Translations under genes and position numbers: made by a program
The notes under the pieces: model-generated
What the model was told of the DNA's origin: nothing
What the model saw: only the letters and a program-made list of their open reading frames with translations
Database searches by the model: none
Assembly: GCA_037501455.1 (NCBI GenBank)
Contig: CM074855.1
Coordinates: forward strand, 33,885,001-33,949,000
Reading direction: 5' to 3'
Length of the DNA stretch: 64,000 nt
DNA from: Lantana camara
Lineage: Eukaryota > Streptophyta > Magnoliopsida > Lamiales > Verbenaceae
Shown here: one piece after another, positions 1 through 9,168 of the stretch
Layout of the letters: each line of letters opens with the position of its first letter
Numbering within the stretch: the first letter of the stretch is position 1

Positions 1-221
1 TAACTTGGTAAATACATTTGCAACTTGGTCTTTAGAGGCAACATGAAATGTAGAAATAAAGCCTTCTTTCAAATTGTTCCTCACAATGTGATAATCTATT
101 TCTAGATGTTTCTTCCGTTAATGGGAAGACCAGATTAGTTGCAATGTATAAAGTAGTTTGATTGTCACATGCTAGCATGATAGGTAATGGAATCTGAACT
201 TGGAAATCCTTAAGCAGGTAA
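1..221 (-). pseudogene. copia-A RNase H relic
   Basis: Minus-strand translation gives Y-L-L-K-D-F then A-C-D-N-Q-T-T-L-Y-I-A-T-N-L-V-F, the copia RNase H CDN motif followed by degraded H-E-R-T-K-H-I-E. It continues leftward out of the window. Its 5' boundary coincides with the insert at 232. Confidence 0.75.
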
Positions 222-231
222 GTGATTGTTA

Positions 232-1476
232 GGCCTAAAATGTTTAATGTTTTTAGCCTATATTTCACACGTTTTCATGCTATTTTTGTGCCTAATTGTG
301 TCTAATTTGCTCCATTTCAGTTCATATTTCACTTCGGAGCCAAAATAGCCGAAAGGAGCAATCTCTGTACCTCATCACGTGCATGATGAGTTTGCAAAGG
401 AATCCATCACGACCGTAATAGATGGTGAATCGCGATTCTGAAGTCAACATACCACCACGGGCATGATGACATCACGGTCGGTAGGCGTGACGGCTGTCCA
501 GAGACATATTTTCGGGCTTTAACTCATTATTTCACCTTTAGACTCATCCAAGCCCATTGGGAACTCATTTTTGGTGTAATAAAAGAGCTGTTCTGATGTT
601 CTAAACCTTATTTTCATTATTGTAACCTAGAAAGGAGAAGAGAAGAGAAGAATGCAGCTTTGGGGATGAACGAGAAGTCTAACCGAGAGGCTAGAATTCC
701 ATCTTCCATGAAAGAATCTCGTCGGCTTCCGTAGAAAACATTAATAAGCTTTTCCTTTCCTTTTTGCTTCAGTTTTAGTTAGTATTATGTCGAAAACTAA
801 TGTTTTGTGTTTTGGGATGATTGTGAATGATTCTTTAAGCATGAATTTAAATAGTTTTATTATTGTTATTGTTCTTGTGTTTATGTTTCGTTCGTGTCGT
901 AGCCATGGGAATAATGATTGTGTAGATTAGGTATTTGATGATATGCTCGAATGAATTCTCATGATTATTATGTGAAGGAATTATGTTTTCATTGCATATT
1001 GAAGCCTGCGCAACTTTATCATGACCTTAGAACTGACTTTCTAATTGAGAGATTGTTGGTCAATTTGATAATTAATTACTAAACACTTAAAGTTGAAGAG
1101 ATAAAGAGATTTGGTTTTTCTCTAAGCAATTTGAGGTTGAATGATGCATGACAAGCCGTTGTTGTTTAACTACACTAATCTTGTTCATATGGTTTAAACT
1201 GTTTTTGGATGTCTGACCACAAGAGTGGGTTACACAAACACTTAAGCACCTGTGCTTGACTCCGAGAGAAGCTGACATAAACATTTGTGATTAGGATTGT
1301 GATAATCTTAGTTTTTATTGGCATTAATTCGATCATGGAACTACTATATTGTTATCTCCCTGAGCTATTTGTCATTTTATCTTTTAAGTCTTTTGTTGTT
1401 TTATGTCTCTAGTGTCGTAGTACTTAATTAGTAATCCCTTGTTCTATGTCTTGGTCTATCAACTGGAGAATGTACG
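232..1476. mobile_element. 1.25-kb insert in copia-A flanked by a 12-bp direct repeat
   Basis: The 12-mer AAGTGATTGTTA occurs at 220-231 and again at 1477-1488, and copia-A homology stops at both. The interval has no coding potential I can recognise. It contains a purine run near 632-655 and general LTR-like noncoding composition, but no clear TG...CA ends, poly(A) or terminal inverted repeats at the repeat borders. It may be a solo LTR with eroded ends or a non-autonomous element of another class. Confidence 0.5.
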
Positions 1477-1490
1477 AAGTGATTGTTACA

Positions 1491-2640
1491 CAACATAAGT
1501 AATATCAGGCCTTGTCATGTTTAGACACAATAACCTTTCCACCACCCTTCTATGCTTATCAGATTCAACAAATCTGTTTCCATCCAAGGTAAGCTTTAGA
1601 CCTTTAGGTAAAGGTGTGGAAGGTGTTTTAGAATTAACATCTTCCGGTATGTCAAGAACTTACTTTCTTTGATTCACAAAAGTTTCACTTTCTGATCTTG
1701 TTATCTCAATTCCTAAAAAATATTTAGCAAACCCCATATTTTTAATAGTAAAATTGTCATACAAGAATTTCTTTACTAACTGAATTATTTTCTCATCATT
1801 ACTTGTTTGGAGAACATCATCTACATACACTAATAAGGACAAGGACAATTTGCCCTTTATAAAAATAAAAAGACAATGGTCATTTTGAGACTAGATGAAA
1901 CAAAGACCCAGTTTATTAGTGAATTCAATGTTCCATTCCCTTGAAACTTGTTTTAACCCCTATAGAGATTTAATTAAATAACAAACCTCACCAGGTTTAT
2001 GTTTGGAATAACCTTCTGGAGGCAACATGTAAACTTCTTCATGTAAAGTGACATGAAGAAAAAGCATTATTAATATCTAATTGATGAATATTCCAATGCT
2101 TAATAGTGGCTAATGCTACAAAGCTTTTGACTAACATGAGTTTTGCAATAGGTGAAAAAAATTTATGTAATCTATTCCCTCAACTTGATTGTATCCTTTT
2201 AGCACCGACCTAGCTTTATACTTATCTATGCTACCATCCGGTTTTCTTTTAATTATATATACCCATTTTGACCTATAGCCCGTTTTTCTCCAAGCAATTG
2301 TGTAAGTTCTTTTGTGCCATGATCCTCTAAGGCCTTCCTGTCATTTTTTATGACAGTGATCCAATGTTTACTAATACAAGCTATCTTAAATGTGTGTTGT
2401 TCTGTTTCTTCACAGACATTAGCAAGAAAGTTCATATGCTCAAAAGAATTAAAAGAGTAATGTGGAAATGTAGTACCTGATCCAGTAGCATTGCTATCGA
2501 ATGATGTTTTATTAATATGTGCTGAATTTGACACATAATCCTGTATCCAAGATGGTTTGTGTCTAACTCTTACACTATGTCTTACTCCTTAGCTATTTGA
2601 GGAAGTTTCAGTATCTTTAGTGTCGCCTTAAATAAGTGAA
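1491..2640 (-). pseudogene. copia-A reverse transcriptase relic
   Basis: The 1660-1848 segment holds the catalytic YVDD box (L-L-V-Y-V-D-D-V-L) followed by K-Y-F-L-G-I-E-I. The 2253-2534 segment is the linker and RT start (L-L-G-E-K-R-A-I-G). Translation of the sequence just right of 1491 gives T-R-P-D-I-T-Y-V-V, the end of the RT domain, where homology stops abruptly at the insert. Several frame changes show it is non-functional. Confidence 0.85.
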
Positions 2641-2660
2641 AAAACCTGTCTAGTGACCTA

Positions 2661-3960
2661 TCATTTGCTATCTTGATATGGAAAAATGTCTTCATGGAAA
2701 GTTAAATCTCTTGAGGCAAATATTTTCTTAGTTTCCAGGTCATACACTTTGTATCCTTTATGGCTTTGATAGTATGCAAGAAATATACATTGTGATGCCC
2801 TAAAATCAAATTTTGATTTAGATGGTAATGTGTAATTAGCATAACACAAACATCCAAACACTCTCATAGAGTCCTATTCAGGCTTTCTTTTGTAAAGCAT
2901 TTCATATGGGGTTTTCCATTTTAGTGTGGCAGTAGGCAATTTGTTTATAATGTGTGTGGCCATTAACATTGCCTCACTCTAGAAAATTTTGAAAAATTAA
3001 ACTAAAAAGTAATGCTCTAGCTACTTGGAGTAAGTGTCTATGTTTTCTTTCTACTAAGCCATTTTATTTTGGTGTGTAGGGAATGCTTCTTTGGTGTATA
3101 ATTCCCAAAGACATAAACAAAGATTGACATTCATAACTAGTAAATTCAGTACCATTATTTGATCTCACAGTTTTAATGCTTTTACCAAACTGTGTGTTGA
3201 TCATTTTTAGGAAATTTTTCAATATCGATGGAACTTGGCTTTTATACATCATAAAAAAAGTCCAAGTTCCCCTAATATAATCATCAACCAAAGTGAGGAA
3301 AAAATGTGCAACAGTAAGAGATTGATATGAATATGGTCCTCAAACATTCATATGAAGTACTTCAAAAATTTCATGCTAATTGTATTACTCAAAGTGAAAG
3401 ATAATCTGTAATGTTTAGCAAGTGGACAAACAGTGAAATGAGGCATTGATTCACAAGATTCTCTTTTCATAAAAGTTAATGAGATAAAGCTATGGATAAG
3501 GGGTGTCCTAGTCTGTTATACTACAAAGTGTTTATATCTAAATTGTTTACATGATCACAGAGGGATGCAATTTTTGGTGAAGATTGTTTATTTCTTCTCA
3601 AAACTTTAATATGTCTCTTTATCAGGTTCCTATCTGTATAATTTGATGTGAAAATGCAAAGTCTTGCTATTACAATCCACATTGCCAGGGCTCATTAGTT
3701 TGAAGGTCTTGCAAGAGACAAAAAAAAGGATAGAACAGGAATTTGAGACTCCCATTTTGACATAGCTTGTTCACTGATATGAGGTTATATTTTAAAGAGG
3801 GTAAATATAGAACATTCTTAAGTTTTATTGTGTTTCCAATGTCAAGATCTCCAATTTTTTGGACCTCTTTAGTAGATCCATTAGGAAGATACACTAGCAT
3901 TGTTGGTTTTATGCTTTGAATGTTTTCTAATTGATTTAGGTTTCCACACATGTGATTGGA
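2661..3960 (-). pseudogene. copia-A protease / integrase relic
   Basis: The segment 3670-3951 matches the region after the protease (L-P-N-G-S followed by V-L-Y-L-P-S-L-K-Y-N-L-I-S-V-N-K-L). The segment 3064-3291 is integrase core with V-D-D-Y and V-R-S-N-N-G-T-E-F, including the second catalytic Asp region (here SNNG rather than SDNG, so the Asp is lost). The segment 2661-2867 is the integrase C-terminal part ([16 protein letters not shown]). The pieces lie in different frames with stops between. Confidence 0.85.
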
Positions 3961-4417
3961 AGCCCCTGTGTCAACTATCCAATTTCCATTTTCTATGTGA
4001 TTTAATGCATTGAGACTGAGTTTACTGATGATTTTACCTGCAAAATCCTCATCAAAGTAAGTTACTCCGCCCGCATCTTTATCTATAGTGTTTTCCCATC
4101 GAGAAATTTCTTAAATTCCATTTAAATCATGTCTTGGATTCTTAAACTCATGTCTCCAATGTTCTTGGAATCGTTTTTTGAATTTCATTCATTTGTTTCT
4201 GTCATGTTTACCGTAGTCTTTTGGTTTCCATTTCTTGATTCTTGTATCCTTGTGAACCAATCAGGGACACCATGTATTTGAAAACACGTGTTATCTCCAT
4301 CTATATACTTACAAACAGGACACACCATATTTTTTTATCAATCTTCTTGACAAAGTTATTCTTGAAGGAATTGATCTGCTTCTTGTTTCCAGTGGAGTTA
4401 TTTTCCAACTTACTTGC

Positions 4418-5068
4418 TTAGTTTGCCGTCATCACACTCCCTCTATAATTTCCATCAAAAATGGTATTTTGCCCCTCTCTTTGTTTTTCGACTCTAAGTA
4501 CCATTGAGTAAGCTTTGTTCACATCAGGAAGGGGATCAAAAGGATATGTGTTCATTGATTTTCTTTGCAGCTCCACAAGTACATTTTGGCATCGGTTGGA
4601 GTCACTGTAATTCATCCCATAATTTTTTTAATTTTTTAAAATACTGTGCTATAATCATATCGCCTTGAGAGATAAAAGTGATTTCTCTCCGAATCTGATA
4701 TAGAGAGGTCCATTACACTCTCCATATCGAGCCTTAAGTTCTTCCCAAAGTTCTTTTACATTTGTTGTATACATAAACACATCAGCAATTTCAGGAGATA
4801 TGGAATGCATAATCCATGCCCTAACCATATAATCAACCCTAACCCACTGCTCATATGTTTCAGAATCCTCAACAGGCTTTTTAATTTCCAGTAAAAAATA
4901 CCAATTCCATTTTTGCACCAACACTATTTTCATAAATCTACTCCAACAAAGAAAATTATTCCTATTCATGCAAACGAGAGGTATAAATGGGCCATTAGAG
5001 TTCTGAAGATACAATGGATATATGTTGTCGATAATGGTGTTTTTCGCTTCTTTCTTGTCGTTCGCCAT
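4418..5068 (-). pseudogene. copia-A gag relic
   Basis: The segment starting at 5068 (137 codons) has the copia Gag N-terminal pattern: a short leader, the N-F-L-C-W-S-R-F-M block corresponding to the usual Y..W...M, and a W-E-E-L-K-x-R-Y block. The next piece (4418-4615) carries the later Gag segment with P-L-P-D-V-N-K-A-Y, matching the P-L-P-S...A-Y motif of related elements. The frame is broken between them. No intact zinc knuckle is readable. Confidence 0.75.
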
Positions 5069-5268
5069 TCTGAAATAATATTTAATGTTTGATTCTCTTC
5101 AAAATTCCCTAAATCGATTTCTTCGAGATTTTCTAGAATTTGTTTCTCTTCAAACTTCTCCAAGCAAATCGGATCTTCAAGATTTTCTCAAACTGATTTC
5201 TTTAAAATTGAGAAAATCTATTTCTTCAAGATTTTATCAAGGTTTTTTTTGTTCAGTATCATGTACTT

Positions 5269-5281
5269 GCTCTTGATGCCA
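5269..5281 (-). other. primer-binding site of copia-A (initiator-Met tRNA type)
   Basis: On the minus strand this reads TGGCATCAAGAGC, two changes from the usual TGGTATCAGAGC complementary to the 3' end of initiator tRNA-Met. It touches the LTR end, the standard position for minus-strand priming. Confidence 0.75.
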
Positions 5282-5501
5282 TGTTGAGAAACCAATTTTG
5301 AGGAGAGAAATTTGACATAAAGTTTTAGTATATTTTTATTTCATATTGTTGAAGAAGTACAATGCTATACTTATACACACGCTTATATTCTACTAATCCT
5401 AACGGTACAATGGAGCGTGTAAAAAACGTATAATAAAAATTTACATTTTCTAGTCAAACTTTGACTTTTAAACTTGTCGTTTAAGATACACTTTTACAAC
5501 A
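5282..5501 (-). repeat. 5' LTR of copia-A
   Basis: The 220-bp segment starts TGTTG and ends CAACA, giving the inverted termini expected of an LTR. It directly abuts a tRNA-Met-like primer-binding site on its low-coordinate side. No partner LTR is in the window, so the outer boundary rests on the terminal motif and the position of the primer-binding site. Confidence 0.7.
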
Positions 5502-6041
5502 GATAAAACTCTTCTTTCTTTGCTTCTTCCAATTTCTTCTACTCATTTCAAAAGTTTTCATGAGCAACTTTCAATTTCAGTTCTTTAATTATATATGAGG
5601 TGGGAGCCTCGTCAACAATACTACGGTCGTGTTGACCAAATGCTTAGGAAAAAACAAAAACAAACAACACAAAAACAATACAAAATAAACTTGGGAGGAT
5701 CATACTTTCAACTATATTTTTACTCAAATTATTCAGAAAGAAAACCTGATAATCTAAGGTTTCTAGCTGAAATTTTTCTTTATTTTGAAATCAGGGGTCA
5801 ATAATATGTTATTTTTGAAGCGAAGGCTGAGGCTAATGTCATCACCCTTGTGGCTACCATTTTCGTTAGTGGGAAAGCATTCTAGAAGAAAATACTGACA
5901 TACTATTAGTAAATCAAGAGTACTAAAAGCTTGAAAATATTTAATGAAAGCGTTATTGATAACGTGCTTAATTATCAATCTTTAATGTGCTTATTGTCCC
6001 ATTTTGCATTTTTTAATTGATCTTTATCTTATAAATTAATT
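5502..6041. other. intergenic, nothing recognised
   Basis: AT-rich sequence between copia-A and the foldback element. Short open frames here have no recognisable motifs. The A-rich stretch near 5648-5690 is not part of an identifiable element. Confidence 0.5.
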
Positions 6042-6431
6042 GGGTAAATTACAGATCCCCACCCCCCTCCGCGTGCAAGCGCGTCCTTTGGCCCTTGGGG
6101 CGGATTGCCCCCTATACTTTGATTTTGGGCGATTTCCCTCCTAACCTTTCATAATTGTTACACTTTTCCCTTTTACAATGTTTCCGGTGGTATCTTTTTA
6201 GAATATTCCGTTCATGAAAGAACATGTGTTACAGATCCCCCCCCGTCCTTTGGCCCTTGGGGCGGATTCCCCATATACTTTGATTTTGTGTGGAAACATC
6301 GAAGATTAATGGTTTTGTGTTCGTGTGGTTTAAATCGTGGAGTTGTATCGCCACCACAGATGCGGTATGGGTCGAAATCCGCCACCACAGAGGCGCGGTT
6401 CGGGGTTCCGCCACGACGGAGGGGGGGGATC
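6042..6431 (+). repeat. left inverted arm of foldback element
   Basis: This pairs with 6770-7150 over almost its whole length with scattered differences and short gaps. It contains an internal repetition: the block GTCCTTTGGCCCTTGGGGCG appears near 6084 and again near 6245, and ACAGATCCCC near 6051 and 6232. Confidence 0.85.
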
Positions 6432-6769
6432 GTGGAGCATGCATATTAATTAACAGATAATTAACAATTAATAAAACTGATAACGACATGCTTATCACAG
6501 ATTAGGCTTTACATAATTGCAGATAAAGATTAACACATAATCTCACAATAGATTTCAAGGTTGTCACAGTTACAGATAAAGAGAACGTATAATCTGACTA
6601 AGATTAACATATAAATCTCATACTCAACAATCATAATCTACCATCTGAATTTTCTGACTACCGAGGGGCATGAGATAATGAATCGAATGAAATAAAGACA
6701 AACTTTAACAAGGATTAAAGCATAATCTAATCCAGTAATAAATTAACATATAATTTAGGGTAAATTACA

Positions 6770-7150
6770 GATCCCCCCCTCCGTTGTGGCGGAACCCCAA
6801 ACTGCGCCTCTGTGGCGGCAGATTCCGACCCATAGCGCCTCTGTGGTGGCTATGCAACTCCACGATTTAAACCACACGAACACGAAACCATTAATCTTCG
6901 ACCTTTCCACACAAAATCAAAATATAGGGGGCAATCCCCCCAAGGGCCAAAGGACAGGAGGGGGGGGAGGGGGATCTGTAACAAGTGTTCTTTCATGAAT
7001 GGAATATTCCAAAAAGATACCGCCAGAAACGTTGTAAAGGGGGAAAGTGTAACAATTATGAAAGGTTAGGGGGAATATCGCCCAAAATCAAAGTATAGGG
7101 GGTAATCCGCCCCAAGGGCCAAAGGACGGGGGGGAATCTGTAATTTACCC
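6770..7150 (-). repeat. right inverted arm of foldback element
   Basis: Reverse complement of the left arm. A second copy of the element terminus (GGGTAAATTACAGATCCCC) sits at its inner edge near 6758-6776, so the right arm is itself bounded by the terminal motif on both sides. Confidence 0.85.
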
Positions 7151-8361
7151 AAATTAATTTGTTTCACTCATTTTACTATAGTTGGTGTATATATATATAT
7201 ATACATATGCGAATAAGGAGAAAAATCATGCAATTTGAGATTTGACAAAGCTCTATGGTCATGACGAACTGTAGATTTTCCGTCATTCTTTACACATATA
7301 TTTTTGGGGACATTTATCGAAAAAACCCTGTGAAATGCCAAAATGCGAAATAAACTCTATTTTCCAAAAATTAGTATAAATAATCCTATGTTTTATAAAA
7401 ATGAGCAGTAAAAACCCTCACGTGTTTTTGAGCCACACATGCCAGAAAATTCATTTTTAAATATGAAAATTATATTCTTGACCTTTGTATGAAAATAAAA
7501 GTAAATATTAGATAACAAATATTTATAAATAAAAAATTTCAAAGAATTATGAAGGAATATAAACAAAAATATTGGAAATGACATATAAAAGAAATCAATA
7601 AAGAATATAAATACCAAGAAAATTCTTTTAGGAAGCAAAAAATGAAAGACGATGATTTATGATGAAATATTATCAAGCATAAATAATACATAGTCAAAAA
7701 CAAACACGCAGATGTACTCTATTAACGCGTGGAGGTTTTTGTTGTTAATAATGTATAGGGTGCTTTATGCTCATTTTTTTAACATAAGGTTTATTTCAAA
7801 TTTTCTGTATTTCATAGGAATTTTTCCAGCAATTATCTCATTTTTTTGGTTACTTATTATGGTAGCAGTAAAATTTAATTGCTTGGAGACAAAATTAGAG
7901 TGGATATGGAAACATATTCGAAGGTTACGTTCACACTAATTCCTTTATTCTCTCTCCCTTCTGTACACTTTGGGGAATTTTTGGAGGAGATTTTGGAATA
8001 TTTCTTTTGGAGGGTGAGAGGGGACATTCTACACAGAGAATTTGGCACACCATCCCTGTTCTAGCTCTTGGAGTTTTTCTTCTTCCTCTAGATTTCTAAG
8101 TTCTAATTTTAGAAATTAATGTTTAAAAATTTCTCTATTTCTTTGTTGAACAATATGTTTATGCGTAGTTGAATTCATCGTATCTAGCTAGGAACTATTC
8201 TTAGCTAGCGACGCCTTCTTTGCTATTCTTTTCCTAGCGGACCTTGATCCTCGATCATTCAAAATTCGAATTGATCAACACTGTGAGATTGAAACGTTGA
8301 TTGTGAATTGGTTAGGAAAATAATTGAAGAGTGTCTCTGGGCTATTCGAGATACTAAGTTG
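7151..8361. other. no gene recognised; AT-rich
   Basis: AT-rich DNA with a short (TA)n run near 7186-7203. Small open frames (7393-7638 minus, 7712-7939 plus) are hydrophobic low-complexity translations of A/T-rich DNA with no family motif. I cannot assign 7900-8361 to an element. Confidence 0.5.
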
Positions 8362-8830
8362 ATGTTTGGAATAGTGCCCTAAAAGCCGACACAGTATAGT
8401 CCGTTTTATCTATTTCCATGTAAAATCATAAACAATCTTTGAATAAATAAACAAAATGATTTTTATCATAGGCAAACATTTCTTTTTTTGCTCTTGTATG
8501 TTTTGTATTATATGCGCATGTATTAGAACTCCCCTAATCCATCAAACTTTTAGGACTTAGTCATTTAGGTTGATGACACATGAGATAAATCCTAATATAA
8601 GTTGGATTAGAAACTATTCTAAGCCAGGGTTGGTAAAAACGTGTATTGAATAATGGGTCTAGAGAGAAATTTTTTTTTTGCCTCTCTCCACTAAGGAATT
8701 CGACCATATGTGAAGAAGTACGAAAAATTTCAAATCGGAAAACATTGAACTATCATCTGACCTGGAAGGTGTGTAGAATATGAAAGAAACTCCACGGATC
8801 GCGTAAGCAAGGATCCTATCGAAACAATTT
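8362..8830 (+). mobile_element. relic of a copia LTR related to copia-B
   Basis: Starting with TGTTTGGAATAGTGCCCTAA, this matches the sense strand of the copia-B LTR start (TGTTAGGAATAGTGCCCTAA). Further shared blocks are ACAATCTTTGAAT, GCTCTTGT, ATGTATTAGAACTCCCCTAATCC and the TTTAGG(T) segments. It lies in the opposite orientation to copia-B. Homology fades after about 300 bp, and the right limit is approximate. Confidence 0.65.
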
Positions 8831-8861
8831 GTTGGGATATAACTCGAAAGATTACTTGAAA

Positions 8862-9168
8862 TTCACTGAGGATAAGCGAATTGATCTGGGTAAAATACGA
8901 ATTGAGGAGGCAACAATGGATTGTCCATACCCTAAGATAATGCTCACCGATGACTATCGGGAAAAGATTTTAAAAGACTTGGTGCAACGCCATTATCATG
9001 CGAATCTTTGGACGAAGCATGAATGTGAATCTGCTTTCGGCTAGATTTGATAAACTTTCCATTGCAAGGAGAATTTTTCCTTATAGAGCTTGGGAATGGT
9101 TGTTATATCCTCAAGGTACATGGGTCACTTCGATCCTCGCAAATGGTCCGTGGGTGATCAACGAAAAC
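8862..9168 (+). pseudogene. LINE ORF1 (DUF4283-type) relic
   Basis: Across two frames the translation shows the plant LINE ORF1 / DUF4283 pattern: an M-R-I-F-G-R-S-M-N-V block (compare I-L-R-I-L-G-H-V-N in the LINE at 57.6 kb), L-L-S-A-R-F-D-K-L, and later I-L-A-N-G-P-W-V-I-N-E-N. Frame changes within 300 bp make it a pseudogene. It is cut off at 9168 by the LTR of the gag-only gypsy copy 1. A LINE assignment is preferred, but a cellular DUF4283 fragment cannot be excluded. Confidence 0.5.

Larger units (their letters stand above)
1..5501 (-). mobile_element. copia-A: degraded Ty1/copia retrotransposon, 5' LTR to RNase H
   Basis: Read on the minus strand the order is LTR (5282-5501), primer-binding site, gag, protease/GAG-pre-integrase, integrase, reverse transcriptase and RNase H, which is the Ty1/copia order. 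The element runs off the left edge of the window, so the 3' LTR is not seen. Stops and frameshifts break every domain, and roughly 130 codons between the RT tail and RNase H are missing at the site where a 1.25-kb insert now sits. It is clearly a dead copy and among the oldest elements here. Confidence 0.9.
6042..7150. mobile_element. Mutator-like foldback / MITE-type element
   Basis: The ends are exact inverted copies (GGGTAAATTACAGATCCCC at the left, its complement at the right), and the element is flanked by the 9-bp direct repeat AAATTAATT at 6033-6041 and 7151-7159. Nine-base target duplications plus very long terminal inverted repeats are the hallmark of Mutator-like elements (established for the superfamily). 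The two arms of roughly 385 bp enclose a 338-bp spacer. There is no transposase, so it is non-autonomous. Open frames in the arms (6229-6498, 6786-6998) are mirror copies of the same repeat rather than genes. Confidence 0.85.

Noticed and set aside
6229..6998. Two similar open frames (89 and 70 codons) on opposite strands
   Set aside because: They are mirror copies in the arms of the foldback element, not a gene pair.
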